Assembly: GCF_001486505.1 (NCBI RefSeq)
Contig: NZ_LN909063.1
Location: 434,001 to 498,000 of the forward strand
Length of the DNA: 64,000 bases
Reading direction: 5' to 3'
DNA from: Paenibacillus rubinfantis
Lineage (GTDB): Bacteria > Bacillota > Bacilli > Paenibacillales > Paenibacillaceae
Part shown: positions 43,416 through 52,497 of the stretch, one piece after another
Numbering within the stretch: position 1 is the stretch's first letter
Layout: each line of letters opens with the position of its first letter
The notes under the pieces: model-generated
The model's input: the letters and a program-made list of their open reading frames with translations, nothing else
Told to the model about the DNA's origin: nothing
The model's database searches: none
Program-made: the position numbers and the translations under genes

Positions 43416-44393
43416 ATGACATTGCAGATCGGAATCGTGGGTACGGGGTGGTTCAGCAAGGTGCATGGCGATATATTGGCGGGCTTGGACGGCGTTCGAG
43501 TGGCAGCGGTTACAGGGACGACGGCGGCGAAAGCGCAGGCCTTGGCGGACCGCTATCCGGGGGCTATTGGCTTCGGCAGCTTAACGGATATGCTGGACTC
43601 GCAGAAGCTCGATGCCGTGTATCTCTGTATCCCGCCAGCAGCGCATGGGGAGATTGAAGCCGAGTTGATCGAACGGGGCATTCCCTTTTTCGTGGAGAAG
43701 CCGCTGGCTGCAGATCTGGAGACGCCTCAACGGATTCTCGCACGGTTACAGCAAAAACCGTTGGTTCATGCGGTAGGCTATCATTTTCGTTATAAAGAAT
43801 CGATTCGTAAGCTGAAGGAATCCCTGGAAGGTCGGACGATCGGCATGGCCCTGGGCGCTTGGATGGGCGACATGCCGCAAGTGGCCTGGTGGCGTAGCCT
43901 GGAGGGGTCCGGCGGGCAGTTCGTGGAGCAGACGACCCACATCGTTGACCTGCTTCGTTATACGGTTGGCGAGGTCAGCGAGGTGTACGCCGCCTACGGA
44001 AACCGGGTCGTGCAGGAACGCTTCGAGAACGTGACCGTCCCGGACGTGGGTACCGTCACGATGAAGCTGCAGAGCGGAGCGGTGGCCACCATCTCCAATA
44101 CCTGCATTTTGCCGGGCGGCATATCCGAAGTTGGGCTGCAATTGTACACTGATGGCGGCATTCTGGCCTGGAGCCCGGAGCGGCTGGAGATCAACCTGCC
44201 GGGGACGAAGACGGTTTATACGGGACAAGATAATCCCTACCTCGCGGAGACGGAGGCGTTTATCCATGCCCTGCGTACTGGCGATACCTCGCGGATCTTG
44301 TCGGACTACGCCGATGCCATGCGAACCCAGCAGATCACCTGCGCCGCCTTGGAGTCGGCTCGGACGGGGAACCCGGTACGCGTTGGAGAATAA
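43416..44393 (+). CDS. Gfo/Idh/MocA-family oxidoreductase
   Basis: NAD(P)-dependent dehydrogenase, 325 aa. Rossmann start LQIGIVGTGWFSKVHGDILA, EKP motif in FFVEKPLAADLETPQ, and the active-site segment GGQFVEQTTHIVDLLRYTVG, which has the H-x-x-D pair typical of the inositol dehydrogenase branch. ATG 43416 follows GGGAGGG. Substrate unknown. The gene precedes norZ by 133 bases, and a Crp/Fnr-like site lies in that gap, so it is not obviously part of the NO operon. Confidence 0.9.
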   Translation: MTLQIGIVGTGWFSKVHGDILAGLDGVRVAAVTGTTAAKAQALADRYPGAIGFGSLTDMLDSQKLDAVYLCIPPAAHGEIEAELIERGIPFFVEKPLAADLETPQRILARLQQKPLVHAVGYHFRYKESIRKLKESLEGRTIGMALGAWMGDMPQVAWWRSLEGSGGQFVEQTTHIVDLLRYTVGEVSEVYAAYGNRVVQERFENVTVPDVGTVTMKLQSGAVATISNTCILPGGISEVGLQLYTDGGILAWSPERLEINLPGTKTVYTGQDNPYLAETEAFIHALRTGDTSRILSDYADAMRTQQITCAALESARTGNPVRVGE

Positions 44394-44450
44394 GGAAAAT
44401 TTGAAATATATGTGATCTTTTTCGTTGTGGAAAGATAAAGAAATCCAGAT

Positions 44451-44468
44451 TTGTAATCCGAATCACAA
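44451..44468 (+). promoter_or_regulatory. Crp/Fnr-type palindrome upstream of the NO reductase gene
   Basis: TTGTAA-TCCGAA-TCACAA: the inner 16 bases fit TGTGA-N6-TCACA at 9 of 10 positions. It lies about 60 bases before the start codon. The Crp/Fnr gene downstream of norZ, or the one at 57259, may bind here. Confidence 0.65.
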
Positions 44469-44526
44469 TTCCCTTCCTTCTGAAATCTTATCCTGAGTCT
44501 GTCTAGAGGAAAGGAGAGACGAGGGA

Positions 44527-46836
44527 ATGAAGGGAAATCAAGCCCAAAATTCATTTTTGAAGGGAATTCTGATCTGTGTCCTTTTGCTGAGCTTTACGGT
44601 ACTGATTGCCGGAGGATATTGGATTTTTAAATCGCAGGCACCTACGCCGCTGAAGGTCGTGAATAGCTCAGGTGAAGTGTTGACGACCCAGGAGCAAATT
44701 ACCGGGGGGCAAGCAGTATTTCAGAAGTATGGCCTGATGGACTACGCCACCGTGCTAGGGCATGGTTCTTATTTGGGGCCGGATTACACGGCGCAGGCGC
44801 TCAAAATCATCACGGATGCCATGCATGATACGCATGCGCAAGCGGAGTACGGGGTGGATTATGCCAACCTGGCTTCGGAGCAGCAGACGTTGATTTTTGA
44901 GAAGGTCAAGGCGGAAATGAAGCAGAACCGCTACGACAAAAACGCCAAAACCTTGGTTCTGACGGACGGCCAGGCGGAAGGTTTGGAGCGGGTTCGCGCC
45001 TATTATGATCAGGTCTTCACGGAAGGCGACGGGCGTGGCATTCAGCCTGATTTGTTCGGAAACGAGACGATGCCGGAGGAAAGCCGCGCATATGTGGCGC
45101 CGGGGGATATGCGCAAGCAAATCGCCGATTTCTTCTTCTGGACCGCATGGCTGTCCGGGACGCAGCGGCCGGGCGACACGATTACGTACACGAACAACTG
45201 GCCGTATTTCGAAGATGCTGGCAATACGATGAGTTATTCCGCTATTTTATGGAGCGGCGTCAGTATGACGGTTTTGATACTCGTGCTGGGATTAATCTTG
45301 TATTTCTACAACCGCTACCGGCTGTATATGCAGGAAGCTTATGAGCCGGGCAAATTCCCGGTATTGGATCTAAACCGCATGCCGGTGACGGCAAGCCAGG
45401 TCAAAACGGCGAAATACTTTCTCGTCGTTGTGCTTCTATTCCTGATCCAGGTTGGTTTCGGGGCGTTGCTGGCGCATTATTACGTTGAACCTAACGGCTT
45501 CTTCGGATTGGATTGGATCGTTAAGCTGTTCCCGTTTAATATCGCCAAATCGTATCATTTGCAGCTGGTTATCCTTTGGGTCGCGACAGCGTGGCTGGGT
45601 ATGGGGATTTACGTGGCTCCGCTCGTCGGCGGGAAGGAGCCGAAACGCCAGGGGCTGCTGGTCGACATCCTGTTCTGGGCACTGGTCGCGCTCACGGCGG
45701 GGAGTACGATCGGGGAATGGCTTGGCGCCAAAGGCTACCTCGGCAACCTGTGGTTCTGGTTAGGTCATCAAGGCTGGGAGTACCTGGAGTTAGGTCGCTT
45801 CTGGCAAATCCTGCTGGTGGTCGGCATGGCGATCTGGCTGTATATCGTGTACCGCGCCATCCGCAGCGCGCTGCGGAAGGAAACCGATAAGGGCGGGTTA
45901 ACGCATTTGCTGTTTTATTCAGCGATCGCGGTGCCGTTCTTCTATATCTTTGCCTTCTTCTTTAATCCAACGACATCGTTCACTTACGCCGATTATTGGC
46001 GGTGGTGGATCATCCATTTGTGGGTCGAAGGGATCTTTGAGGTCTTTGCCGTTGTTGTTATCGGCTTCCTGATGGTGCGTATGAAGCTGGTGACGAAGGA
46101 ATCCACGGTGCGCTCGTTATTGTTCCAGCTGATTTTGCTGCTGGGCAGCGGCGTGATCGGGATCGGACACCACTACTACTACAACGGATCGGCGGAGATT
46201 TGGATTGCCTTGGGCGCGGTATTCTCGGCGCTGGAAGTTATTCCGCTGACGCTGTTGATCTTAGAGGCTTACGACCAATACAAAATGATGAAGGATGGCG
46301 GCCAAACGTTCCCGTACACCTCCGCCTTCCGATTCCTGGTGTCGACGGCGATTTGGAACTTGGTTGGCGCAGGGGTGCTGGGCTACTTGATCAACCTGCC
46401 TGCAGTCAACTATTTCATGCACGGCTCCACGCTGACGACGGCGCATGCGCACGGATCGATGATGGGCGTGTACGGCATGTTTGCGATCGCGGTGCTGCTG
46501 TACACGATGCGCAACATCGTGAAGCCGGAGCAATGGAACGACAAGCTGCTGCGGATCTCCTGCTGGGGATTGAACATCGGGTTAACAGGGATGATCGTGA
46601 TCACCCTCCTGCCGGTCGGCTTTATCCAGTTGAAGCATTCGTTTGACTTTGGCTTCTGGTCAGCGCGCGATTTCTCCTTCTATCAACAGGATACGGTAAG
46701 CCTGCTGTTGTGGCTGCGGATGATTCCGGACACGATCTTTATCGTGGCGGGGATTGTGCCGCTGGTGTACGTCGTCGTCCGTTCGATGTTCCACCTGCGT
46801 AAACCCAACGTCGCCGAAGAAGAAAGCTTCGAGTAG
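44527..46836 (+). CDS. norZ: Quinol-dependent nitric oxide reductase (qNOR)
   Basis: Reduces two NO to nitrous oxide with electrons from menaquinol. Membrane protein of 769 aa, about 14 helices. The first helix (~10-33) and an extracellular domain (~35-225, including ITGGQAVFQKYGLMDYATVL) resemble a cytochrome c fold without a CXXCH haem site, as in other qNORs. The haem-copper core follows, with the histidine ligands expected in AKSYHLQLVILWVATAW, WWIIHLWVEGIFEVFAVVVI with its glutamate, GIGHHYYYNG and TAHAHGSMMGVYGM. ATG 44527 is preceded by AAAGGAGAG and GAGGGA. Followed 12 bases later by a Crp/Fnr gene in the same operon. Role: NO detoxification or denitrification under low oxygen. Confidence 0.95.
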   Translation: MKGNQAQNSFLKGILICVLLLSFTVLIAGGYWIFKSQAPTPLKVVNSSGEVLTTQEQITGGQAVFQKYGLMDYATVLGHGSYLGPDYTAQALKIITDAMHDTHAQAEYGVDYANLASEQQTLIFEKVKAEMKQNRYDKNAKTLVLTDGQAEGLERVRAYYDQVFTEGDGRGIQPDLFGNETMPEESRAYVAPGDMRKQIADFFFWTAWLSGTQRPGDTITYTNNWPYFEDAGNTMSYSAILWSGVSMTVLILVLGLILYFYNRYRLYMQEAYEPGKFPVLDLNRMPVTASQVKTAKYFLVVVLLFLIQVGFGALLAHYYVEPNGFFGLDWIVKLFPFNIAKSYHLQLVILWVATAWLGMGIYVAPLVGGKEPKRQGLLVDILFWALVALTAGSTIGEWLGAKGYLGNLWFWLGHQGWEYLELGRFWQILLVVGMAIWLYIVYRAIRSALRKETDKGGLTHLLFYSAIAVPFFYIFAFFFNPTTSFTYADYWRWWIIHLWVEGIFEVFAVVVIGFLMVRMKLVTKESTVRSLLFQLILLLGSGVIGIGHHYYYNGSAEIWIALGAVFSALEVIPLTLLILEAYDQYKMMKDGGQTFPYTSAFRFLVSTAIWNLVGAGVLGYLINLPAVNYFMHGSTLTTAHAHGSMMGVYGMFAIAVLLYTMRNIVKPEQWNDKLLRISCWGLNIGLTGMIVITLLPVGFIQLKHSFDFGFWSARDFSFYQQDTVSLLLWLRMIPDTIFIVAGIVPLVYVVVRSMFHLRKPNVAEEESFE

Positions 46837-46848
46837 GAGGCGGGGAGT

Positions 46849-47583
46849 ATGGCGCATTCCATCGAGTTGTTGCGCTCCTTCCCCTTATTTCAAGGGCTCC
46901 CCGCAGAGGAGGTCGCCCGGATCGCCCGGCTCACCGTCCCCCGGCTGCTGCCGCGGAGGGCGGCGGTATTCCGGGAGGGGGATGAGGTGGAGTCGATTTA
47001 TTTTGTGGCGAACGGTTTGATCAAAACAAGCCGGACCGACGAGAAAGGCAATGAACAGATCTTCTCGTTCCTGAAGCAAGGCGACATGTTCCCGCTGACA
47101 GGCCGCTTTGATGCGGAAGTCTCGCCGGTAACCGCCTCAACCGTCGTCGAAACCAGCTTGCTCGCCATCCCGCTTCGCACCTTCGAGCAGCTTCTGGCCA
47201 GCTCGCCGGAACTGGCGTTTAAGATGATGGGGCTCATGAGCAGCAAAATCCGCGAGCTTCAAGACAAACTGTTGAATTTCAATCAACGGAGCGTAGAAGA
47301 CCGAGGGATTTCGTTCCTGATTTACTTAGCGGAGCATTTCGGAGTGGAACGGGGGGAGGAAGTGGTTGTTCCGATCCCGGTCACGCATCAGGAGCTCGCC
47401 AGCACGATCGGATTTGCACGGGAAACGGTGAGCCGCCTTCTGACCAGTCTCCGCAAGGAAGGCATCGTTCAGGTCAGCCGCAAAGGCTTTGTCGTTCGGG
47501 ATCTTCAGGCTTTGAAGGAAAAGGTGTGCGTCAAAGAAAATTGCCCGCATTGCCGCAGTCTGAAGGGTGTAAGGCAAGGGTAG
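46849..47583 (+). CDS. Crp/Fnr-family regulator with C-terminal cysteine cluster
   Basis: A 244-aa regulator: cyclic-nucleotide-binding-like fold (~15-125), long dimer helix (MMGLMSSKIRELQDKLLNFN) and winged HTH with VTHQELASTIGFARETVSRL. The C-terminal tail carries CVKENCPHC, cysteines at 227, 232 and 235. B. subtilis Fnr uses three C-terminal cysteines (227, 230, 235) to hold a 4Fe-4S cluster, so an oxygen- or NO-sensing cluster is plausible here with a shifted middle cysteine. It lacks N-terminal cysteines. ATG follows GGAGGCGGGGAG. Cotranscribed with norZ, probably its activator (inference). Alternative: an NO-sensing DNR/haem type. Confidence 0.88.
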   Translation: MAHSIELLRSFPLFQGLPAEEVARIARLTVPRLLPRRAAVFREGDEVESIYFVANGLIKTSRTDEKGNEQIFSFLKQGDMFPLTGRFDAEVSPVTASTVVETSLLAIPLRTFEQLLASSPELAFKMMGLMSSKIRELQDKLLNFNQRSVEDRGISFLIYLAEHFGVERGEEVVVPIPVTHQELASTIGFARETVSRLLTSLRKEGIVQVSRKGFVVRDLQALKEKVCVKENCPHCRSLKGVRQG

Positions 47584-47624
47584 AAAAGGTTGAACCAGCG
47601 TTGCTGTCCCGCTTAAGCTATGAT

Positions 47625-47652
47625 AAGCCGCTCGCCGTAAGGCGAGCGGCTT
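47625..47652 (+). terminator. Terminator of the norZ-crp operon
   Basis: Perfect 12-bp stem AAGCCGCTCGCC / GGCGAGCGGCTT with loop GTAA, followed by CTTC. Confidence 0.85.
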
Positions 47653-47667
47653 CTTCATTCTAACCCA

Positions 47668-47695
47668 CAAAAAAACAGCTCCGCCGAGGCGGAGC
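47668..47695 (-). terminator. Terminator of the LrgAB-like operon
   Basis: Reverse strand: GCTCCGCC-TC-GGCGGAGC stem followed by TGTTTTTTT. About 60 bases past the lrgB-like stop codon. Confidence 0.85.
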
Positions 47696-47758
47696 CCAAA
47701 GCAATCCATATAAAAAATTAGGAGGAACCTCATAGTAAATAGTGCCAACCCCCGGGGC

Positions 47759-48442
47759 TTAAAAATGCAGCACGGTGATCAGCATCGGAGCAACCCCTAA
47801 CGTAATCAGGGCAGCCAGGATCATCGAGATACTGGAGATGGTCCCGGTCAAAGAGCTCAGCTCGAACGCTTTGGACGTCCCGGTCCCGTGGGCACTTGTC
47901 CCAAACAGTACGCCGCGGGCAACCTCTCCTTCAATGCGGAACAGCTTCATGACCAGCGGCCCAAGCATGGCGCCAAGCAAACCGGTCAGAATAACGAAAA
48001 CTGCGGTAATATTCGGAACACCGCCGATCACCTGCGACACGTTCATCGCAATCGGCGTGGTAACCGAGCGGGGGATTAAGCTGGAGATCAGCTGATTGTC
48101 GAGATGCAGCCATTCCGCCAGAAACGCGGAGGAGAACATCGCGACCACCGAGCCGCTCAGTACGCTGATGAGAATTTCTACCGCATGTTTTTTCAGCACG
48201 TTGTAGTATTTGTACAGCGGAATCGCAAACGCGATCGTGGCCGGCTGCAGCAGGCTGCTCAGCCACTTGCCGCCGGAATGATAAGCTTCATATGGGATTT
48301 GCGCCCACAGCAAGCCGATGACCAGAATCAACGGAGTGATCAGCAGCGGGGATAAATATACTCTTGGCCGAATCCGATACAGCCGTTTGGTTAATCCGTA
48401 AATGATTAAGGTAGCTGCTAAGCAAAGTATGCCAATCATCAT
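47759..48442 (-). CDS. LrgB/CidB-family membrane protein (YwbG-like)
   Basis: A 227-aa protein with about seven hydrophobic helices. Family marks are KLYRIRPRVYLSPLLITPLI, LIPRSVTTPIAMNVSQVIGG and GTSAHGTGTSKAFELSSLTG. With the LrgA/CidA-like partner upstream it forms the pair linked to murein hydrolase control, overflow metabolism and, more recently, pyruvate transport in Bacillus. It overlaps the partner gene by 4 bases, and a LysR gene is divergent, the same layout as ywbHGI (cidA-cidB-cidR) in B. subtilis. Confidence 0.9.
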   Translation of the reverse strand: MMIGILCLAATLIIYGLTKRLYRIRPRVYLSPLLITPLILVIGLLWAQIPYEAYHSGGKWLSSLLQPATIAFAIPLYKYYNVLKKHAVEILISVLSGSVVAMFSSAFLAEWLHLDNQLISSLIPRSVTTPIAMNVSQVIGGVPNITAVFVILTGLLGAMLGPLVMKLFRIEGEVARGVLFGTSAHGTGTSKAFELSSLTGTISSISMILAALITLGVAPMLITVLHF

Positions 48443-48819
48443 GAGACTCGGCCCTCCTTTCGTTTTTCGATACGCGAGGCGATGAGCCCGGAACTCACCA
48501 TGACGATCACGGTGCTGAGGATGACTACGATCAGAATCCGCACGCCTTCACTTTCAAGCAAGGGAATATATTGCATAACGCCGACGGCAGCAGGAACGAA
48601 GAAGAGCAGCAGCTCGGCCAACAGCCAATTGGCTCCCCGTTCAATCCATTTCAGCTTGACGACGCCTGTTTTCAATAACGTAAACAAGAGAGCAATGCCG
48701 AGAATCGAACCTGGAATGGGTAAATGGAGCAGCTCTGCGACCTTATTCAGGGCCATTGCGGCGAAGAACAGGATGGCTACTTGAACGACCCCTATGCCGA
48801 CTTCTTTCATCTTGTTCAT
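48439..48819 (-). CDS. LrgA/CidA-family holin-like protein (YwbH-like)
   Basis: A 126-aa membrane protein with four helices (VGIGVVQVAILFFAAMAL, IPGSILGIALLFTLLKTGVV, WLLAELLLFFVPAAVGVMQY, ILIVVILSTVIVMVSSGLIA) and a basic tail EKRKEGR. Holin-like partner of the LrgB-type protein. ATG 48819 follows AAAGGAGCTGCTC. Probably activated by the divergent LysR regulator in response to pyruvate/acetate-related metabolism, as for CidR (family knowledge). Confidence 0.9.
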   Translation of the reverse strand: MNKMKEVGIGVVQVAILFFAAMALNKVAELLHLPIPGSILGIALLFTLLKTGVVKLKWIERGANWLLAELLLFFVPAAVGVMQYIPLLESEGVRILIVVILSTVIVMVSSGLIASRIEKRKEGRVS

Positions 48820-48951
48820 CTGAGCAGCTCCTTTCTGTTTTTGGTTGGTAATGAAATTTTACACCGATTGTTTTCATGAGTAAAATGAATATACTGAATG
48901 TAGATCATTCCATTTGGTTATAGATAATTCGCTGAAAAGGAGAGCAGGCTG

Positions 48952-49845
48952 TTGGATATCCGACAAATGCAGGTTTTAATTGAGGTTGCGCGGCTGCGGA
49001 GCTTCACTAAGGCGGCCGAGGCGCTGTATATTACACAACCAAGCATCAGCAAAACGATCAAGGCGATGGAGGAGGAGCTTGGCGTCGTGTTGTTCGACCG
49101 GGTCGGCAAGAAGATTGAATTGACCGATGCGGGGCAAATCATCGTCACGCAGGCGCAGCAGATCGTAACGTCCTTTCAGAATCTGATGGCGGAGCTCGAC
49201 GATTTGCGTAATTTAAAGAAGGGGCATCTTCGCATCGGGCTTCCGCCGATGGTGGGGGCGAGCTTTTTTCCAAAGGTGATTGGGGAGTTTCATCAACGTT
49301 ATCCCGATATTACCATCCAACTGTTTGAGGACGGGGCCAAAAAAGTTGAGCAGGACGTCGCCAGCGGAGCACTGGACGTTGGGGTGGTGGTGCTGCCGAC
49401 GGTGGAGGCGGAGCTGAGCTGTTTTCCTTTTGTGGAGGAGAAGCTGAATCTGGTGGTGCACCCTACGCATCCGCTCGCAGAGCGGGAATCGGCGGAATTG
49501 GCCGAGCTGGCTCAGGACGGCTTCGTGTTGTTCCGCGAGGACTTCACGCTGCATGACCGCATTATCGGGGAATGCGCCAAAGCCGGGTTTCAGCCGCACG
49601 TGATCTACGAGAGCTCGCAATGGGACCTCATCAGCGAAATGGTTGCCGTTGGCCTCGGCATCACACTGCTGCCGGAAACAATCTGCCGCGAGATCGACGA
49701 TGAAGGTGTACGGATCATTCCGCTCGTCAAGCCCGTTATTCCGTGGAAGCTCGGGATCGTATGGCGCGATGACCGGTACTTGTCCTTCGCCACCCGCGAA
49801 TGGATTCGATTTGCCCAAGAAGTGCTGACACCCCGGATTGGATGA
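48952..49845 (+). CDS. LysR-family regulator, CidR/YwbI-like
   Basis: Transcription regulator, 297 aa, divergent from the LrgAB-like pair. HTH: MDIRQMQVLIEVARLRSFTK and LYITQPSISKTIKAMEEELG; effector domain with GHLRIGLPPMVGASFFPKVI and GFVLFREDFTLHDRIIGECA. Starts with TTG at 48952, 8 bases after AAAGGAG. The 130-base divergent promoter (48820-48951) should hold its binding sites; I see AT-rich imperfect dyads but no clear T-N11-A pair worth marking. Confidence 0.9.
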   Translation: MDIRQMQVLIEVARLRSFTKAAEALYITQPSISKTIKAMEEELGVVLFDRVGKKIELTDAGQIIVTQAQQIVTSFQNLMAELDDLRNLKKGHLRIGLPPMVGASFFPKVIGEFHQRYPDITIQLFEDGAKKVEQDVASGALDVGVVVLPTVEAELSCFPFVEEKLNLVVHPTHPLAERESAELAELAQDGFVLFREDFTLHDRIIGECAKAGFQPHVIYESSQWDLISEMVAVGLGITLLPETICREIDDEGVRIIPLVKPVIPWKLGIVWRDDRYLSFATREWIRFAQEVLTPRIG

Positions 49846-49965
49846 AAATCCCCTAAATGTCTGAGTTCTGACAAATTTAGCGTCTCTGGGCTACTTGTGT
49901 AACCGGTTAAGCCTACCTATAATAGCGAAATGATTCACAAATTGAGACTAGGGGACAGGGCTTAG

Positions 49966-51360
49966 ATGAGTTTGTTGCGAAAAAAATCAATTGCTTCGAT
50001 GTTACAAGAAAAAGTGACCGGTTCCGGGGTTGGCGGGATGAAAAAGGAGCTGGGTGTCTTTGATCTGGCCATGCTAGGCATCGGCTGTATCGTTGGGACG
50101 GGCATCTTCGTGCTCACGGGAGTAGCTGCCGCCCAACACGCCGGACCGGGCCTGATCTTATCCTTTATTTTAGCCGGCATTGTCTGCGCCTTCTGCGCGT
50201 TGTGTTATGCGGAATTCGCCTCCATGGTCCCGGTATCGGGAAGCGCCTACACCTACAGCTACGCGACCTTCGGTGAGTTAATCGCCTGGATTCTTGGCTG
50301 GGATCTGGTCCTGGAATACGGCTTTGCCGCTTCCATGGTCGCCAGCGGATGGTCGGGATATTTCCAAGGCATGATCTCCGGCATGGGGATTCAGTTGCCC
50401 ACCGCGCTAAGCAGCGCTTTTGACCCGGCGAATGGTACATACGTCGATCTTCCGGCCATCTTGATCGTGCTGGTGTTGACGTTTATTGTCTCCCGCGGCT
50501 CCAAGGAGTCCTCCCGGCTGAACTCGCTGATGGTTCTCGTCAAAATCGCCGTGATCCTTCTCTTCATCGTGGTTGGCGCGTTTTACGTCAAGCCGGGCAA
50601 TTGGACGCCGTTTATGCCGTTTGGCTTCAGCGGGGTCGTAACCGGAGCGGCGACGGCGTTTCTCTCCTATATCGGGTTTGATGCGGTGGCTACGGCTGCG
50701 GAGGAGGTCAAGAACCCGCAGCGAGATTTGCCGCGCGGGATATTATGGTCCCTCGTCACCTGCTCCCTGTTATATGTTCTTGTGACAGCCGTGCTGACGG
50801 GGATCGTTCCTTTTGCCGAGTTAAATGTAAAGAATCCCGTAGCCTTCGCTTTGCAATATATCAACCAGAATTGGGTTGCCGGCTTTATCTCACTAGGGGC
50901 GATCGTTGGGATCACGACCGTATTGTTCGTATTGCTGTTTGGGCAATCGCGGTTGCTTTACGCCATCGGGCGAGACGGTTTGCTGCCGAAGCCGTTGGCC
51001 CGGTTGAACCCCAAAACCGGTGTCCCGGCGAACAGCACGTGGGTGACCGGTGTGGTCGTCGCGATTTTTGCCGGATTGATCCCGCTCGGAAGGCTCGCCG
51101 ATCTGGTTAGCATCGGGACCCTGTTTGCGTTTATTTCCGTATCGCTGGGCATTATTATTCTGCGCAAGTCCCGCCCGGATCTGAACCGAACGTTCAAAGT
51201 GCCTTTGGTTCCTTGGATCCCGGCACTGGCGGTGCTGACTTGCGGGTATTTGTTGACCAGTTTGCCGGCCGTGACCTGGATTGCTTTCCTGATCTGGATG
51301 GCCCTCGGGTTGGCCGTTTATTTTGCCTATGGGTATAAACATAGCGAGCTTTCAAGGTAA
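49966..51360 (+). CDS. Amino acid permease, APC superfamily (YfnA/CAT-like)
   Basis: Proton-coupled amino acid importer, 464 aa with 12 or more helices. Starts with a cytoplasmic segment, then LAMLGIGCIVGTGIFVLTGV, the substrate-binding unwound helix 1 (GxGIF). Further marks: SGSAYTYSYATFGELIAWIL, FLSYIGFDAVATAAEEVKNP and GQSRLLYAIGRDGLLPKPLA. These match the cationic amino acid transporter/YfnA group. Shine-Dalgarno is weak (GGGACAGGG). No T-box or other riboswitch is visible in the 120-base leader. Specificity not predicted. Confidence 0.9.
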   Translation: MSLLRKKSIASMLQEKVTGSGVGGMKKELGVFDLAMLGIGCIVGTGIFVLTGVAAAQHAGPGLILSFILAGIVCAFCALCYAEFASMVPVSGSAYTYSYATFGELIAWILGWDLVLEYGFAASMVASGWSGYFQGMISGMGIQLPTALSSAFDPANGTYVDLPAILIVLVLTFIVSRGSKESSRLNSLMVLVKIAVILLFIVVGAFYVKPGNWTPFMPFGFSGVVTGAATAFLSYIGFDAVATAAEEVKNPQRDLPRGILWSLVTCSLLYVLVTAVLTGIVPFAELNVKNPVAFALQYINQNWVAGFISLGAIVGITTVLFVLLFGQSRLLYAIGRDGLLPKPLARLNPKTGVPANSTWVTGVVVAIFAGLIPLGRLADLVSIGTLFAFISVSLGIIILRKSRPDLNRTFKVPLVPWIPALAVLTCGYLLTSLPAVTWIAFLIWMALGLAVYFAYGYKHSELSR

Positions 51361-51531
51361 CGCGGCGATAGGCTTGCATCGCAATAAGGTTCATTCATAT
51401 ATTCCCCTTTGGACCAGCGGAGTGTCCGTGCTGGCTTCCAAGGGGGATTTTGCATATTTCCCGGGAATTCGGCAGATAGTAAAGGGCGTGTCGAAACATG
51501 TTAAACCACAAGCAACGAAGGAGAGACCGCT

Positions 51532-52323
51532 GTGAAGTTTGCCTTAATCTGTTCATTGCTGGCCGGCTTGCTGTTCGGAATGGGGGTTCCCGTTACGGCG
51601 GCCCAAGCGGACGTCGCTCATCATTTCGGCTTTAAGAAGAGCGTGGGTGGCCAGCTTCCCTCGATCAACGAGGAAGGGTTCAAAGACATCATCGATAAGC
51701 ACGGTGCGATATTCTTTGGCGATTCCTCACGCAAGGAATTGTTTCTGACGTTCGACAACGGTTATGAGAACGGGTATACGGCTCCGATCCTCGATACGCT
51801 GAAAGCAAAGAAGGTTCCGGCCATCTTCTTCGTCACCGGTCACTACATCAAAGATCAGCCGGAACTGATGAAGCGCATGGCCGCCGAAGGCCATCTAATC
51901 GGCAATCACTCTTGGAGCCACCCGGATATGACGACGATTTCCGATGCACAAATCCGGGAAGAACTGGAGAAGGTCAAAAGTGCGACCGCGCAGGTTACGG
52001 GCCAGTCCAAAATGGACTATCTCCGCCCGCCTCGCGGCATCTTCAGCGACCGAACCTTGCGGGTCACAAAGGGACTGGGGTATACCAACGTCTTTTGGTC
52101 CGTTGCCTATAAGGACTGGGACGTGAACGACCAGCGCGGGTCGGAATATGCCTACCAGAAGGTTGTCTCTCAGCTGCATCCCGGTGCGGTGATCCTGCTG
52201 CACTCCGTTTCCAAGGACAATGCAGCGGCCTTGGGAGCTATCATCGATGAAGCGCGCCGGCAGGGCTATGAATTCAAAAGCTTAGATGAGTTGAAACCGG
52301 GACAACCGCTTCCACAACCTTAA
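51532..52323 (+). CDS. pdaA: Polysaccharide deacetylase, PdaA-like (muramic delta-lactam formation)
   Basis: Exported NodB-fold enzyme of 263 aa; signal peptide ~1-25 (LICSLLAGLLFGMGVPVTAA). Metal site: LTFDNGYENGYTAPILDTLK (first Asp motif; the FDN variant is that of PdaA), HSWSHPDMT (two His), catalytic YLRPPRGIFS and C-terminal HPGAVILLHSVSKDN. PdaA N-deacetylates N-acetylmuramic acid in spore cortex, leading to muramic delta-lactam, so the product predicts a spore former. GTG 51532 follows GAAGGAGAG. It is transcribed alone; the symbol is by resemblance. Confidence 0.88.
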   Translation: MKFALICSLLAGLLFGMGVPVTAAQADVAHHFGFKKSVGGQLPSINEEGFKDIIDKHGAIFFGDSSRKELFLTFDNGYENGYTAPILDTLKAKKVPAIFFVTGHYIKDQPELMKRMAAEGHLIGNHSWSHPDMTTISDAQIREELEKVKSATAQVTGQSKMDYLRPPRGIFSDRTLRVTKGLGYTNVFWSVAYKDWDVNDQRGSEYAYQKVVSQLHPGAVILLHSVSKDNAAALGAIIDEARRQGYEFKSLDELKPGQPLPQP

Positions 52324-52328
52324 ATTTC

Positions 52329-52375
52329 AGACCGTTTCAGGCGGGGGAATCAGCCGCATGGTGCGGTCTTTTTTT
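52329..52375 (+). terminator. Terminator after the deacetylase gene
   Basis: AGACCG (52329-52334) pairs with CGGTCT (52364-52369), enclosing CCGCA-TGG-TGCGG as an alternative inner hairpin; seven T follow. Confidence 0.7.
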
Positions 52376-52403
52376 GCTTCATTTGTCTGAATTTTGACGG
52401 CGC

Positions 52404-52447
52404 TTGACTTCCTTATTGCAGGCTCTTATAATTAGGCATGCGAATTA
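52404..52447 (+). promoter_or_regulatory. Promoter of the MarR/ABC exporter operon with a dyad over the -10
   Basis: TTGACT (52404-52409), 17-base spacer, TATAAT (52427-52432). A dyad TAATT-N9-AATTA (52429-52447) centred on GGCATGCG overlaps the -10 and start, a likely MarR operator. A further AATAATTA lies near 52460. Confidence 0.75.
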
Positions 52448-52497
52448 ATAGTAGTGCTAATAATTAAATAGTGAAAATAAATAGGGGGGGGATTGGT

